Part shown: one piece after another, positions 33,126-42,377 of the stretch | Numbering within the stretch: position 1 is the first letter of the stretch | Layout of the letters: the number at the start of each line of letters is the position of its first letter | Assembly (NCBI GenBank): GCA_903865935.1 | Contig: CAIPLT010000014.1 | Location: 1 to 47,417 of the forward strand | Reading direction: 5' to 3' | DNA: 47,417 bases | Source of the DNA: Caldifarciminota bacterium | GTDB lineage: Bacteria > Hydrothermota > Tepidihabitantia > Tepidihabitantales > CAIPLT01 | Translations under genes and position numbers: made by a program | Notes under the pieces: generated by a model | Seen by the model: the letters and a program-made list of their open reading frames with translations, nothing else | Database searches by the model: none | What the model was told of the DNA's origin: nothing

Positions 33126-35150
33126 ATGAAAATTTTAGTAACAGGTGCTTTACCATATGCTAATGGTGAGATACATTTAGGACACCTTGCCGGTGCTTAT
33201 CTGCCATCTGACATTTATGTACGTTACCAGCGACTTAAGAGCCGTGATGTTATTTATATATGCGGTTCGGACGAGCATGGTGTTCCTATAACTCTTGCTG
33301 CAGATAAGCAAAAAGTAAATCCGCAAGATATCGTTGATAAATATCACAAAAGTATCAAAGAATCGTTTGAGAAATTTGGTTGCAGTTTCGATAATTATTC
33401 TCGGACCTCACTTCCGCTCCATCACAAAACTGCCCAGGATTTTTTTACCAAAATTTATGATAAGGGATATATTTATCCCAAAACAATTAGCCAGTTCTTC
33501 TGTCACAACTGCAATATGTTTTTAGCTGACCGTTATGTTACCGGTATCTGTCCTAATTGTGGCAATGATAAGGCGCGCGGCGACCAGTGTGAGAGTTGTG
33601 GTCGGTGGCTTGAACCATTTAATCTCATTGAACCTAAATGCAAGACCTGTGGCGAAAAACCTGAAGAACGGCAAACAACCCAGTACTTTTTCAAACTGAG
33701 CCAGTTTCAGAACACTTTACAAAAGTGGATTAGCGAAAAGACTAACTGGAAAGATAATGTGAAGCGGTTCTGTGAAGGATGGTTTTCACAGGGATTGGAA
33801 GACCGCGCAATTACCCGTGATTTGACCTGGGGTGTTAAAGTACCATTAGCCGAAGCACAGAATAAAGTCTTGTATGTATGGTTTGATGCTCCGATTGGCT
33901 ATATCTCATCTACCAAAGAATGGGCAGAAAAAAAAGGTAAACCGGATTTATGGAAAGACTATTGGTTAGACCCTAACACGAAACTTGTCCACTTTATCGG
34001 TAAAGATAACATCGTGTTTCATGCTATAGTCTGGCCCGCAATGCTGTTTGCCCATGGCGAATTTATTCTGCCATCTGAAATACCGGCAAATGAGTTCTTA
34101 AATTTGGAAGGTAGAAAATTATCCACTTCTGAGAATTGGGCAGTCTGGTTGCCCGATTACTTAAAGGAGTTTGAACCTGACTCGCTTCGTTATGCTCTGG
34201 CTGTTAATCTGCCCGAGAACCGCGACATCGATTTTGCCTGGCGGGATTTTCTTTCGCGCAATAACAATGAACTCGCCGATGTGTTGGGTAATTTTATCAA
34301 TCGTGTCGCTACGTTTGTTAATAAAAACTATAATAACAACATTCCGGATAATAGTAAATTCAGTGAAAGTGATAATGAAGTTTTAGTAAAAATCGAAGAA
34401 ACAACAAAAAAAGTCGGGCAATTGATTGAGAACTTTCAGATTAAAGAAGCAATTCGTGAATTAATGACACTCCCTGGCTTGGGTAATCGCTATTTCGATT
34501 ACCAGGCGCCATGGCAGAGTTTTCGGGAAAACCGACCGAAATGCGATACAACGATTAATGTCTGCTGTCGGGTGATTGCCTCGCTTTCCATAACCTTAGA
34601 ACCATTCTTGCCATTTACCGCGGAAAAGATAAAGAAACTTGTCCAGATACAAAACAAGAATTGGGACGACGCAGTAAATCCAGCATTCGGAAAAACTTTG
34701 GGACCAATTTCTATTCTATTCCCGAAAATTGAAGAAAAAGTAATTAATGCCCAGATTGAAAAATTGGGCAAACCAAATGTTGAATCACAACCTGTTACAT
34801 CGCAGGTAAAAGAAAAGGAGAAACAAATGGAAATAACATTTGATGAATTTAAGAAAATTGAATTAAAGGTAGCAAAAGTTCTATTCGCTGAACGTGTTGC
34901 TGGTACTGACAAACTTATCAGAATGGAAATTGATTTAGGAACTGAAAAACGCCAAATTGTTGCTGGCATCGGTCTTGCATATACACCCGAGTTCTTAGTC
35001 GGTAAGAATATAATCGTCGTTACCAATTTAGCCAAAGCTAAAATACGAGGCGTCGAATCCAATGGTATGCTCTTAGCCGCAGTCGATGGCGCTGATATTT
35101 CACTCGTTACTCTGGAAAAAGACATTAAACCCGGAAGTCAGGTATCATAA
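33126..35150 (+). CDS. metG: Methionyl-tRNA synthetase with C-terminal tRNA-binding domain
   Basis: 674 residues. The class I HIGH motif reads HLGH (17-20) and the KMSKS loop reads GRKLSTS (near residue 330). The connective zinc domain has four CxxC-type knuckles (CHNC, CPNC, CESC, CKTC), the two-knuckle form. WFDAPIGYIS and FIGKDNIVFHAIVWPA are conserved active-site segments. A linker from about 535 leads to a C-terminal EMAP/Trbp111-type tRNA-binding domain (about 568-674), which usually mediates dimerisation. The protein charges initiator and elongator tRNA-Met. It has its own promoter and AGGAT before the ATG. The tatD-like gene follows after 45 bases. Confidence 0.97.
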   Translation: MKILVTGALPYANGEIHLGHLAGAYLPSDIYVRYQRLKSRDVIYICGSDEHGVPITLAADKQKVNPQDIVDKYHKSIKESFEKFGCSFDNYSRTSLPLHHKTAQDFFTKIYDKGYIYPKTISQFFCHNCNMFLADRYVTGICPNCGNDKARGDQCESCGRWLEPFNLIEPKCKTCGEKPEERQTTQYFFKLSQFQNTLQKWISEKTNWKDNVKRFCEGWFSQGLEDRAITRDLTWGVKVPLAEAQNKVLYVWFDAPIGYISSTKEWAEKKGKPDLWKDYWLDPNTKLVHFIGKDNIVFHAIVWPAMLFAHGEFILPSEIPANEFLNLEGRKLSTSENWAVWLPDYLKEFEPDSLRYALAVNLPENRDIDFAWRDFLSRNNNELADVLGNFINRVATFVNKNYNNNIPDNSKFSESDNEVLVKIEETTKKVGQLIENFQIKEAIRELMTLPGLGNRYFDYQAPWQSFRENRPKCDTTINVCCRVIASLSITLEPFLPFTAEKIKKLVQIQNKNWDDAVNPAFGKTLGPISILFPKIEEKVINAQIEKLGKPNVESQPVTSQVKEKEKQMEITFDEFKKIELKVAKVLFAERVAGTDKLIRMEIDLGTEKRQIVAGIGLAYTPEFLVGKNIIVVTNLAKAKIRGVESNGMLLAAVDGADISLVTLEKDIKPGSQVS

Positions 35151-35195
35151 TTCACGATAAGTCTATTCCATAATCATATAATTATCTGATATAAA

Positions 35196-35954
35196 ATGGT
35201 ACTATTTGATTCTCATTGTCATCTAACTGACCGCTCTTATATTGCCAGTTTGGATGATGTGATTTCACGTGCACAAAATAGCGGTGTACAATTTATGCTT
35301 ACTGTCGGACTGAATATCGACGATTCGCTCGCTTCGATAAAGATTGCCAATAAATATCCAGACGTTTATTGCAGCATTGGTATCCACCCCCATGATGCCA
35401 AAGGCATGCGTGATGGTGATATGGAACGTCTGGAAAAGATGATTTCGGATACCAAAGTAAAGGCAATCGGTGAAGCTGGGCTGGATTTCTATCGCAACTA
35501 TTCAGACCGAGAAAGCCAGGAGCGAGCGTTTCACAAGCAGATTGATTTAGCACAAAAACTAGGAATTCCAATGATAATTCATATTCGTGCCGCCTATCCT
35601 GAAGCAAAAACCATTTTATTAGAGCATAAATATTTTAACGGCGTTATACACTGCTATTCCGGCGACGATATATTCGCTCAATGGGCAGTTACGCAAGGTT
35701 TCTATATCTCATTTACTGGATCTATTACATATGATAATCCCAACTTAAAAGATATTGCCAAAAAATTACCACAAGATAGAATTCTAATCGAGACCGATGC
35801 CCCATATTTAGCACCAGTTCCGATGCGAGGAAAACGCAATGAACCATCATACGTTAAATATGTCGCACAGACTATTGCACAGCTTCGGAATAGTACTGTT
35901 GAAAATATTAGTGAGCTGACGACAAAAAATTCTAAAAAATTATTCGGCATTTAA
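35196..35954 (+). CDS. TatD-family metal-dependent hydrolase/DNase
   Basis: 252 residues, the normal TatD length. The metal site is complete: FDSHCHLTD at the start, GEAGLDFYR, HIRAA, HCYSGD and ETDAPYL. TatD proteins are TIM-barrel hydrolases linked to DNA 3'-5' exonuclease activity and repair; several paralogues exist in bacteria, so I give no symbol. A TATAAT (35177-35182) lies 13 bases before the ATG but has no good -35, so it may be transcribed from metG. The arrangement metG-tatD-rsmA is common in bacteria and supports the calls. Confidence 0.93.
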   Translation: MVLFDSHCHLTDRSYIASLDDVISRAQNSGVQFMLTVGLNIDDSLASIKIANKYPDVYCSIGIHPHDAKGMRDGDMERLEKMISDTKVKAIGEAGLDFYRNYSDRESQERAFHKQIDLAQKLGIPMIIHIRAAYPEAKTILLEHKYFNGVIHCYSGDDIFAQWAVTQGFYISFTGSITYDNPNLKDIAKKLPQDRILIETDAPYLAPVPMRGKRNEPSYVKYVAQTIAQLRNSTVENISELTTKNSKKLFGI

Positions 35955-35991
35955 CGATTCCAAAACCATTCTCTATTTACTCTATTAAAAG

Positions 35992-36813
35992 ATGATTTTC
36001 CCGAATGGCTTCAAACCGAAAAAATCTTTAGGTCAATCATTTCTGATTTCTGATAAAATTGCCGACCGATTGGTTAATGCCCTAGAAATCCAGTCCGCGG
36101 ACAATGTGTTAGAAATTGGTGCCGGTCTTGGTATTCTTACGACACGGCTTTGTCGACGAGCCCGAAATGTCTATGCAATAGAAATTGACAAACGGCTTGT
36201 GCCGATTTTACAGGATAAAACCAAGGATTTTCGAAACATCGAAATAATCAATGAGGATATATTAAAACTCGATTGGCAGAAATTTGGCAAATTAAAAATT
36301 ATCGGAAATATACCGTATAATCTATCAACTGAAATACTATTAAAACTATTGGAATGCATTAATGTGTGGGATATTGCGGTTTTAACAGCTCAGAGAGAGT
36401 TAACCTATAAACTCTTGGCATTACCTGGTAAATCCGGATATTGTGCGACTACAGTATTATTTGACTTTTATACCGAGCGCAAAAGACTATGGCCAATCCC
36501 CGCATCATCATTTCGACCATCACCTAATATCACTTCGATATCAGTTCAAATAAAAAAACGACCTTCTCCTCTATTTACTGATATCGGTTTTGATATATTC
36601 TCTGAAGTCGTTCGGGCATCTTTTAAACAACCACGTAAGACAATTGCCAATAACCTATCCTTATTTTTAAATATAGAAAAAACCCGTATTTTACAATTAA
36701 CCAAATTGGATCTAAATCGTCGTGCTGAAACATTCTCAACTATTGAATTTTGTCAATTAACCAAAGATTTTATGAAAATAATTCAAATTTTTGATGAAAC
36801 ATATAAAATTTAA
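35992..36813 (+). CDS. rsmA: 16S rRNA dimethyladenosine transferase
   Basis: 273 residues. The N-terminus KKSLGQSFLIS, the SAM-binding motif LEIGAGLGILT, the acidic EIDKRL strand and the catalytic NIPYNLST motif are all those of RsmA/KsgA. The short C-terminal helical domain follows. The enzyme dimethylates two adjacent adenines near the 3' end of 16S rRNA during 30S maturation. It follows the tatD-like gene by 38 bases, in the classic metG-tatD-ksgA order. There is no clear ribosome binding site. Confidence 0.95.
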   Translation: MIFPNGFKPKKSLGQSFLISDKIADRLVNALEIQSADNVLEIGAGLGILTTRLCRRARNVYAIEIDKRLVPILQDKTKDFRNIEIINEDILKLDWQKFGKLKIIGNIPYNLSTEILLKLLECINVWDIAVLTAQRELTYKLLALPGKSGYCATTVLFDFYTERKRLWPIPASSFRPSPNITSISVQIKKRPSPLFTDIGFDIFSEVVRASFKQPRKTIANNLSLFLNIEKTRILQLTKLDLNRRAETFSTIEFCQLTKDFMKIIQIFDETYKI

Positions 36814-36865
36814 TAATACTCTGCTTTACAAATGAATCTGTTGTTAGTGTTTTCCTGGACAAATC

Positions 36866-37753
36866 ATGACCGGTGAACTTGCGGCATTAGTAACTGCTTT
36901 TTTTTGGTCTTGTTCGTCAATATTATTCACGTTTGGTGGTAGATTTGTCGGATCAACTATTCTTAATCGAACTAGATTAGTGATCGGACTTTGTTACCTG
37001 TCTGTTCTCCATTTTTTTATATATGGAAAATTTCTACCAATTACGGCAGATAGTCACAGCTGGTTTTGGTTCGGATTATCTGGTATTATAGGATTAGTGC
37101 TTGGCGATTCGGCTCTTTTTCAGGCATTTGTCCTAATCGGACCACACTTATCCATGCTTATTATGACACTCGTCCCAATTATCGGAACTATATTCGCATG
37201 GATTTTCTTAGCTGAAACTCTAAGTTTTATAAAATTGGCTGGGATTATTTGTACAATCAGCGGTATTATCATGGTGGTTCTAAACAAACATGAGATGACG
37301 ATGCTCAATAAAAAAGAATTTATGATTGGTATTTTATGTGGTATTGGCGGGGCGATCGGTCAGGCAATCGGACTGATTTTAGCCAAAAAAGGGTTTGTTA
37401 ATAATTTTCCAGGTTTATCTGCTACTGTTATTAGAGTTTCTACTGCAACTATAGTAATTTGGCTTTTCACTATAATTAGTGGTCGTACTAAAATTACTAT
37501 AAGTAAGGTAATGAATCGGAAAATACTTTTAACGATCGCTTCCGGTGCATTCTTTGGCCCTTTTTTGGGTATTTGGATGTCAATGGTCGCTATTAAGTGG
37601 ACTTATATAGGCATCGCCTCAACCATAATGGCGTTACCCCCAATAATACTCTTACCTGTTTCGTATTTTATATTTAAAGAAAAAATAACTTGGAAATCGA
37701 TTATTGGAACATTTATTGCTGTTTCTGGAACTGCAATTATATTCTTATTTTAG
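36866..37753 (+). CDS. EamA/DMT-family transporter
   Basis: 295 residues with ten hydrophobic helices arranged as two EamA halves. Typical positions include a Ser-rich first helix (TAFFWSCSSILF), GLVLGDSALFQAF and the end of the first half IPIIGTIFAWIFLAETL, here reading VPIIGTIFAWIFLAETLS. The second half ends ALPPIILLPVSYFIFKEK. Members export amino acids, nucleosides or drugs; the substrate is unknown. It lies 53 bases after rsmA and converges on glmS. Confidence 0.88.
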   Translation: MTGELAALVTAFFWSCSSILFTFGGRFVGSTILNRTRLVIGLCYLSVLHFFIYGKFLPITADSHSWFWFGLSGIIGLVLGDSALFQAFVLIGPHLSMLIMTLVPIIGTIFAWIFLAETLSFIKLAGIICTISGIIMVVLNKHEMTMLNKKEFMIGILCGIGGAIGQAIGLILAKKGFVNNFPGLSATVIRVSTATIVIWLFTIISGRTKITISKVMNRKILLTIASGAFFGPFLGIWMSMVAIKWTYIGIASTIMALPPIILLPVSYFIFKEKITWKSIIGTFIAVSGTAIIFLF

Positions 37754-37795
37754 ATAGCTAAACCTGCTTTTAAACAATTTATCTCGATTGGTGTT

Positions 37796-37817
37796 ATAAT
37801 CTTCTATAGTAGATTAT
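37796..37817. terminator. 22 bp near-palindrome between convergent genes
   Basis: ATAATCT-T-CTATAG-T-AGATTAT is a palindrome except for one mismatched pair. It overlaps the glmS stop and lies 43 bases after the EamA gene. It may be a weak bidirectional terminator; there is no T run of note. Confidence 0.3.
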
Positions 37818-39682
37818 TCGACTGTCACGCTTTTTGCCAAATTGCGTGGTTTATCAACATCACAGCCTCGCATAACAGCGATATGATAAGCTAGCAGTTG
37901 TAAAGGGATCACATTCAATATTGGTGTCAAATAACCTCTGGTCTTTGGCACATAAATTACTTCTGATGCTAATTTCTTCATTTGGTCATTGCCTTCAGTA
38001 GCAATCGCTATAATATTACCACTCCTCGCTCTTACCTCTTCTATATTACTTACAACTTTTTGATAAATTAAGTCATCAGTATCAGTTGCAATCACCACAA
38101 CCGGCATATTTTTATCAATTAGTGCAATTGGTCCGTGCTTCATTTCTGCTGCTGGATATCCTTCAGCATGAATATACGATATTTCTTTCAATTTTAGTGC
38201 GCCTTCTAATGCGACTGGGAAATTGACACCGCGACCCAAATAAAGAAAATTATTAAACTGAAAATATTTTTGTGCAATCTGTTTTATTTCATCTTGTTTA
38301 GTCAGTATATGTTTAACCTGCGATGGTATTTCCTGCAATGAATCAATAATTTCTTTGCGATTCTGGTCTGACAAAGTATGTCGCTTTTGGGATAAAAATA
38401 AACTTAAAAGTGTCAAAACAATGACCTGTGAAGTAAACGCTTTGGTTGAAGCCACTCCGATCTCGGAACCAGCATGTAAATAAACTCCAGCGTCAGTTTC
38501 GCGTGCAATACTTGAACCTACTACATTAACAATACCCAATACAACCATGCCGTGTTCTTTAGCTTTTTTTAAAACTGCTAATGTATCCGCGGTTTCTCCC
38601 GATTGACTAATTACAAACATTACAGTTTTAGCATCAGGGAGCATTGTACGATAACGTAACTCTGACGCATATTCAACTTCAGTGGGAATTTTTGCCAATG
38701 CTTCTAAAAGGTATTCGCCAACTAATGCTGCATGCCATGATGTGCCGCACGCTGATATAATAATCCTTTCCGCTTCATTAAGAAAATCGGATGCTTTCAT
38801 ATGCTTTGAACCCACAGTGATTTGTGCTTTTAATCCTCCAAGACGTACAATCCCATGTTCAACTCCGAGTCTGCCACGTAATGCATCGTTAATTGTCTCT
38901 GACTGTTCAAATATTTCTTTGAGCATAAAGTGTGGATATCCACCTTTTTCAATCTGAGCCAGATCCAATAAAACATCTTCGGTATTCTTTTCAATTTTCT
39001 CATTAGCTAAATTGGTAATTCGATGACCTTGTGGTGATACAACAGCAATTTCACCGTCAGCAAGATAAGTAACTTTTCTTGTCCAGTCTATTATCGCGCT
39101 AGCATCAGAAGCAACGATGTATTCATTGTCCGGACAAATACCTAAAATTAATGGGCTTCCATTACGAGCAACGACAATTTTATCGGGTTCTAAAGTACAG
39201 ATAATAGCTAGACCATAAGTACCCTCAATTAATTTTAAAGCATGTTGTACTGCCGTAAGAAGATCCCCTTGGTAATACTGTTCAATTAGGTGAGGAATAA
39301 CTTCGGTATCGGTCTGCGAAACAAATGTATGTCCATGACTGATTAACCATTGTCTTAAAGTATGATAGTTTTCGATGATGCCGTTATGTATAACTGCTAT
39401 TTGCTTTTTACAGTCAAACTGGGGATGAGCATTAATTTCATTGGGAACCCCGTGTGTTGCCCATCGGGTATGACCAATTCCGACGCTTCCTTTAAATGGT
39501 TGTTTGGAAGCGATCTCTTTTAATTTTTGAATACGCCCAACTGTTTTATGGACATTAATCTGTTTATTTTCAATAACGGTTATGCTGCATGAATCATATC
39601 CCCGATATTCTAGGCGTTCCAAACCCTTAATTATAATCTCGTTTATATTTCGTTTACCAACATATCCGATAATTCCGCACAT
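37814..39682 (-). CDS. glmS: Glutamine--fructose-6-phosphate aminotransferase (isomerising)
   Basis: 622 residues. The start MCGIIGYVG places the catalytic Cys at residue 2 after Met removal. The class II glutaminase domain shows GHTRWATHG and HNGIIENY. Two SIS domains follow (ACGTSWHAALVGEYLLE, VISQSGETADTLAVL, LGRGVNFPVALEGALKLKE, given in part), and the C-terminal PRNLAKSVTVE is the universal GlmS ending. It makes glucosamine-6-phosphate from fructose-6-phosphate and glutamine, the first step of UDP-GlcNAc synthesis. It starts 10 bases after the glmM stop in one operon. Confidence 0.97.
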   Translation of the reverse strand: MCGIIGYVGKRNINEIIIKGLERLEYRGYDSCSITVIENKQINVHKTVGRIQKLKEIASKQPFKGSVGIGHTRWATHGVPNEINAHPQFDCKKQIAVIHNGIIENYHTLRQWLISHGHTFVSQTDTEVIPHLIEQYYQGDLLTAVQHALKLIEGTYGLAIICTLEPDKIVVARNGSPLILGICPDNEYIVASDASAIIDWTRKVTYLADGEIAVVSPQGHRITNLANEKIEKNTEDVLLDLAQIEKGGYPHFMLKEIFEQSETINDALRGRLGVEHGIVRLGGLKAQITVGSKHMKASDFLNEAERIIISACGTSWHAALVGEYLLEALAKIPTEVEYASELRYRTMLPDAKTVMFVISQSGETADTLAVLKKAKEHGMVVLGIVNVVGSSIARETDAGVYLHAGSEIGVASTKAFTSQVIVLTLLSLFLSQKRHTLSDQNRKEIIDSLQEIPSQVKHILTKQDEIKQIAQKYFQFNNFLYLGRGVNFPVALEGALKLKEISYIHAEGYPAAEMKHGPIALIDKNMPVVVIATDTDDLIYQKVVSNIEEVRARSGNIIAIATEGNDQMKKLASEVIYVPKTRGYLTPILNVIPLQLLAYHIAVMRGCDVDKPRNLAKSVTVE

Positions 39683-39692
39683 AGTTTAAATT

Positions 39693-41030
39693 TTAACTGC
39701 GAATTTTAATCTGGTCAATCGTATCTCTAATTAATTTTGCGGTCAGATTTCTATTGTTACTTTCTGCAATGATACGCAAAATTGGTTCGGTGTTTGATTT
39801 TCGTATCAACAGCCAAAAATCTTTTCCTATGACTTTTAGTCCATCCTGATTATTGAATTTAACATTAAAGCCATCAGCAAATTTTTTTCGGATTGATTTC
39901 TGCCATTCATCTCGATATTCTTTAATAATAGTTTTACGCATAAAATATACTGGTAATTCCTTTCTGATAGTTGATAATGTACTCTTTCTCTCATATAATA
40001 ATTTTAGAAGAATCGCAGTTGCCACTAACCCATCTCTGGTACTATTAATTGATGGCACAATTACTCCGCCATTACCTTCTCCTCCGACAACTGCATCAAC
40101 TTCTTGCATCATTTTTACAACATTTATCTCTCCCGTTTTTGAACGATACAATGGGACGCGGTATCTTGTACATATATTATCAACTGCCATTGTTGTCGAA
40201 TTATTTACAACAACTGGTCCCTTATGTCTCTTTAATATAAACAATAAAGCTAATAGTACCGTCGATTCTTCAGATAATGGCACTCCGTGCTCGTCAACAC
40301 ACGAAAATCGGTCACCGTCCGGGTCGAATGCAATACCCAAATCTAGTTTATGCTTTCTTATTGCTGAACTCAGCTTTTGCAGATTCCTGCTGTTTGGTTC
40401 TGTACCTCTAGGAAATCCTGCTCCTGATGTTTTTAGCGATATCGGTGTTGATCCCAACATTTCTACCATTTTAACTGCTGCATCTTCTGCTGCTCCGTTA
40501 CAACTATCGATTCCAACTCTAAAATTTTTATTTGGAACTTTCCTAAAGTAATCACTATCAGCAATATGTTTAACATAAGTATTAATAATTTCGCATTTAG
40601 AAAGTCTCTTATTGTAAGCATCATTACTGAATTCAATTTCTTTTTTAAAACTTCTTTTAAATTCCACCAATTCCGACGGAAAAAGAAACCTGCCTTTACC
40701 AGAAATAAATTTTAATCCATTCCATTCTTCCGGGTTGTGACTAGCTGTAATCTGAATACCCCCATCAAAACGTAATTTTTTTGTCATCATTACGATTGCT
40801 GGAGTTGGACAAATACCAAAATCAAAAACATCACATCCACAATCAAGCAACCCCGCAACTGCTGTATGGAACAATATTAATCCTGAGAACCGCGTATCAC
40901 GACCAACAGCAATCTTCTTTGCACTAAGGTAAGAGGCAAAGTGCTTTGAATACTTCATCACTAATTCTAGAGTTAAATCTTTGCCAAAAATTCCACGCAA
41001 CCCGGAAATAGTAAAAATTGGTTTTGCCAT
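39693..41030 (-). CDS. glmM: Phosphoglucosamine mutase-type phosphohexomutase
   Basis: 445 residues of the alpha-D-phosphohexomutase family. The catalytic serine is Ser97 in TASHNP. The metal loop is DPDGDR, the sugar loop GEGNGG, and the phosphate loop RKSNTEPILRI. GlmM interconverts glucosamine-6- and glucosamine-1-phosphate. Family members can also act on mannose or glucose phosphates, but the neighbour glmS favours the GlmM assignment. The length and style are closer to archaeal-type mutases than to E. coli GlmM. The ATG has no Shine-Dalgarno site but lies six bases after a strong -10 box, so the mRNA is predicted to be leaderless. Confidence 0.88.
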   Translation of the reverse strand: MAKPIFTISGLRGIFGKDLTLELVMKYSKHFASYLSAKKIAVGRDTRFSGLILFHTAVAGLLDCGCDVFDFGICPTPAIVMMTKKLRFDGGIQITASHNPEEWNGLKFISGKGRFLFPSELVEFKRSFKKEIEFSNDAYNKRLSKCEIINTYVKHIADSDYFRKVPNKNFRVGIDSCNGAAEDAAVKMVEMLGSTPISLKTSGAGFPRGTEPNSRNLQKLSSAIRKHKLDLGIAFDPDGDRFSCVDEHGVPLSEESTVLLALLFILKRHKGPVVVNNSTTMAVDNICTRYRVPLYRSKTGEINVVKMMQEVDAVVGGEGNGGVIVPSINSTRDGLVATAILLKLLYERKSTLSTIRKELPVYFMRKTIIKEYRDEWQKSIRKKFADGFNVKFNNQDGLKVIGKDFWLLIRKSNTEPILRIIAESNNRNLTAKLIRDTIDQIKIRS

Positions 41031-41036
41031 AAGCAG

Positions 41037-41064
41037 ATTTTACTTTAAAATTATACTCAGTCAA
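41037..41064 (-). promoter_or_regulatory. Promoter of glmM-glmS, leaderless geometry
   Basis: On the minus strand, TTGACT (41064-41059), a 16 bp spacer, TAAAAT (41042-41037), six bases, then the ATG at 41030. Confidence 0.75.
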
Positions 41065-41120
41065 GTATAAAACAAATTTTATTATACTTAAATTCATCGA
41101 ACGTCTAATCTCACGCTTTC

Positions 41121-41148
41121 TTGACACTTGCTGATAATTGTGTAAAAT
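41121..41148 (+). promoter_or_regulatory. Promoter of the histidine kinase-response regulator pair
   Basis: TTGACA at 41121-41126, a 16 bp spacer and TAAAAT at 41143-41148. The leader to the ATG at 41173 is about 18 bases, without a visible Shine-Dalgarno site. Confidence 0.65.
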
Positions 41149-41172
41149 GAACTTAATTAACTACTTGATATT

Positions 41173-41946
41173 ATGAAATCTGCTGCTATAGAAATTATTA
41201 AAGAAAAAGAAAGTAGTATCGATTTAATTGCCACTCTTGCACACGAGTTAAAAACACCGGTAACTTCAATTAAAGAAGCAATATCATTATTATCTGACCT
41301 TAATAATGATATACTAAATATTAAAAACAGGCGTATCATAGCTATTGCGCAAGAGGAAATTGACCGGCTTGTTAGAATGATTGACAATTTCCTAAAGGTC
41401 GCGTCGATTGAATCCGGTAAAACGCGTTTGGAAAAAACGGAAGTAAAAATTGAGGATATTATTAATTCAGTTTTGGACACATACAGTCTGAAGATTCGGA
41501 ACAAAAAGATGCATATAATAAAACTTTTTTCTAAGACTCCTTCATTGGTCTTAATTGATAGAGACCGTATGTTCGAAGCCATAGCTAATATATTGGACAA
41601 TGCGATCAAGTTTACTCCGACCGGTGGAACAATTACAGTAAAAACAAAGGTCACTTCGAAGTATGCCGATGGTCTATCTAATCATCATTCAACGAACAAA
41701 AACAACGGTCTGTTAGTTACGATTTCCGATACCGGACCGGGTATTTCAAAAAATAATTTGGAACGTATCTTCAAAAAGTTTGAGCGGGTAAAATCAACCA
41801 AACATATTAGAGGTATTGGACTAGGATTAACAATTACTCGTAACATAGTTGAGCTACATGACGGCAAAATCTGGGCATCGAACGTAAAAAATCGGGGGGC
41901 AGAGTTTAATATTCTTTTGCCCTTAGCAAAAAATATCAATAGATGA
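41173..41946 (+). CDS. Soluble sensor-less histidine kinase
   Basis: 257 residues with only a HisKA dimerisation domain and an HATPase_c domain. The phosphoacceptor is His24 in AHELKTPVTS. The N box reads ANILDNAIKFT, the G1 box SDTGPGIS, the F box FKKFER and the G2 box GIGLGLTI. There is no transmembrane helix and no PAS, GAF or HAMP domain, so the signal must come from another protein, or the protein is a truncated family type. The stop overlaps the response-regulator start (ATGA), which makes them a pair. Confidence 0.92.
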   Translation: MKSAAIEIIKEKESSIDLIATLAHELKTPVTSIKEAISLLSDLNNDILNIKNRRIIAIAQEEIDRLVRMIDNFLKVASIESGKTRLEKTEVKIEDIINSVLDTYSLKIRNKKMHIIKLFSKTPSLVLIDRDRMFEAIANILDNAIKFTPTGGTITVKTKVTSKYADGLSNHHSTNKNNGLLVTISDTGPGISKNNLERIFKKFERVKSTKHIRGIGLGLTITRNIVELHDGKIWASNVKNRGAEFNILLPLAKNINR

Positions 41947-42338
41947 AAACAATTTTAATTGTCGAGGATGATGCAAACCTTTGCGAATTAGTGAAGCTCA
42001 GATTGGAAGAACATGACTTCAATGTAATTGATGTACCTGATGGTATGCAGATGTTTAAAAAAATGAGAAAAGTTAAACCCGATTTGATTATTTTAGATGT
42101 TATGTTACCCAAAATGGACGGCTATAAATTATGTTGTTTACTTAAAAATTATGACCCATATCAAAATATTCCGATAATTATTTTTACTGCCCTAAGTGGT
42201 CTAGAATCAAAAAAAACTGCTAAAGATATGGGCGCGGAAGCATATATTGCTAAACCATTTGATGCAAAAGTATTAATTAATAAGATTAACGAATTATTAA
42301 GAGACCATGATGCGCAGAGCGCAAAAAATAATCCCTAA
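41943..42338 (+). CDS. Receiver-only response regulator
   Basis: 131 residues, one CheY-like receiver domain. The acidic pocket is VEDD near the start, the phosphorylated Asp is D52 (ILDVMLP), the switch Thr lies in FTALSG and the conserved Lys in YIAKPFD. There is no DNA-binding or enzymatic output domain; it should act through a protein partner or in a phosphorelay. It overlaps the kinase gene by four bases. Confidence 0.93.
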   Translation: MKTILIVEDDANLCELVKLRLEEHDFNVIDVPDGMQMFKKMRKVKPDLIILDVMLPKMDGYKLCCLLKNYDPYQNIPIIIFTALSGLESKKTAKDMGAEAYIAKPFDAKVLINKINELLRDHDAQSAKNNP

Positions 42339-42377
42339 TATATTTATATCTAACCCTTCTTATAAAAAGATATAGAA

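Noticed and set aside
34499-35125. 208-residue open frame on the minus strand
   Set aside because: Antisense shadow of metG; the plus-strand protein has full synthetase motifs and the minus frame has low-complexity Ser/Phe composition.
39853-40551. 232-residue open frame on the plus strand
   Set aside because: Antisense shadow of glmM, whose catalytic motifs are intact on the other strand.
41157-41654. 165-residue frame opposite the histidine kinase
   Set aside because: Overlaps the kinase completely and has shadow-type composition.
42344-42373. TATATCT/AGATATA inverted repeat between convergent genes as a terminator
   Set aside because: The loop is 16 bases, there are no G-C-rich pairs and no T run; too weak to call.
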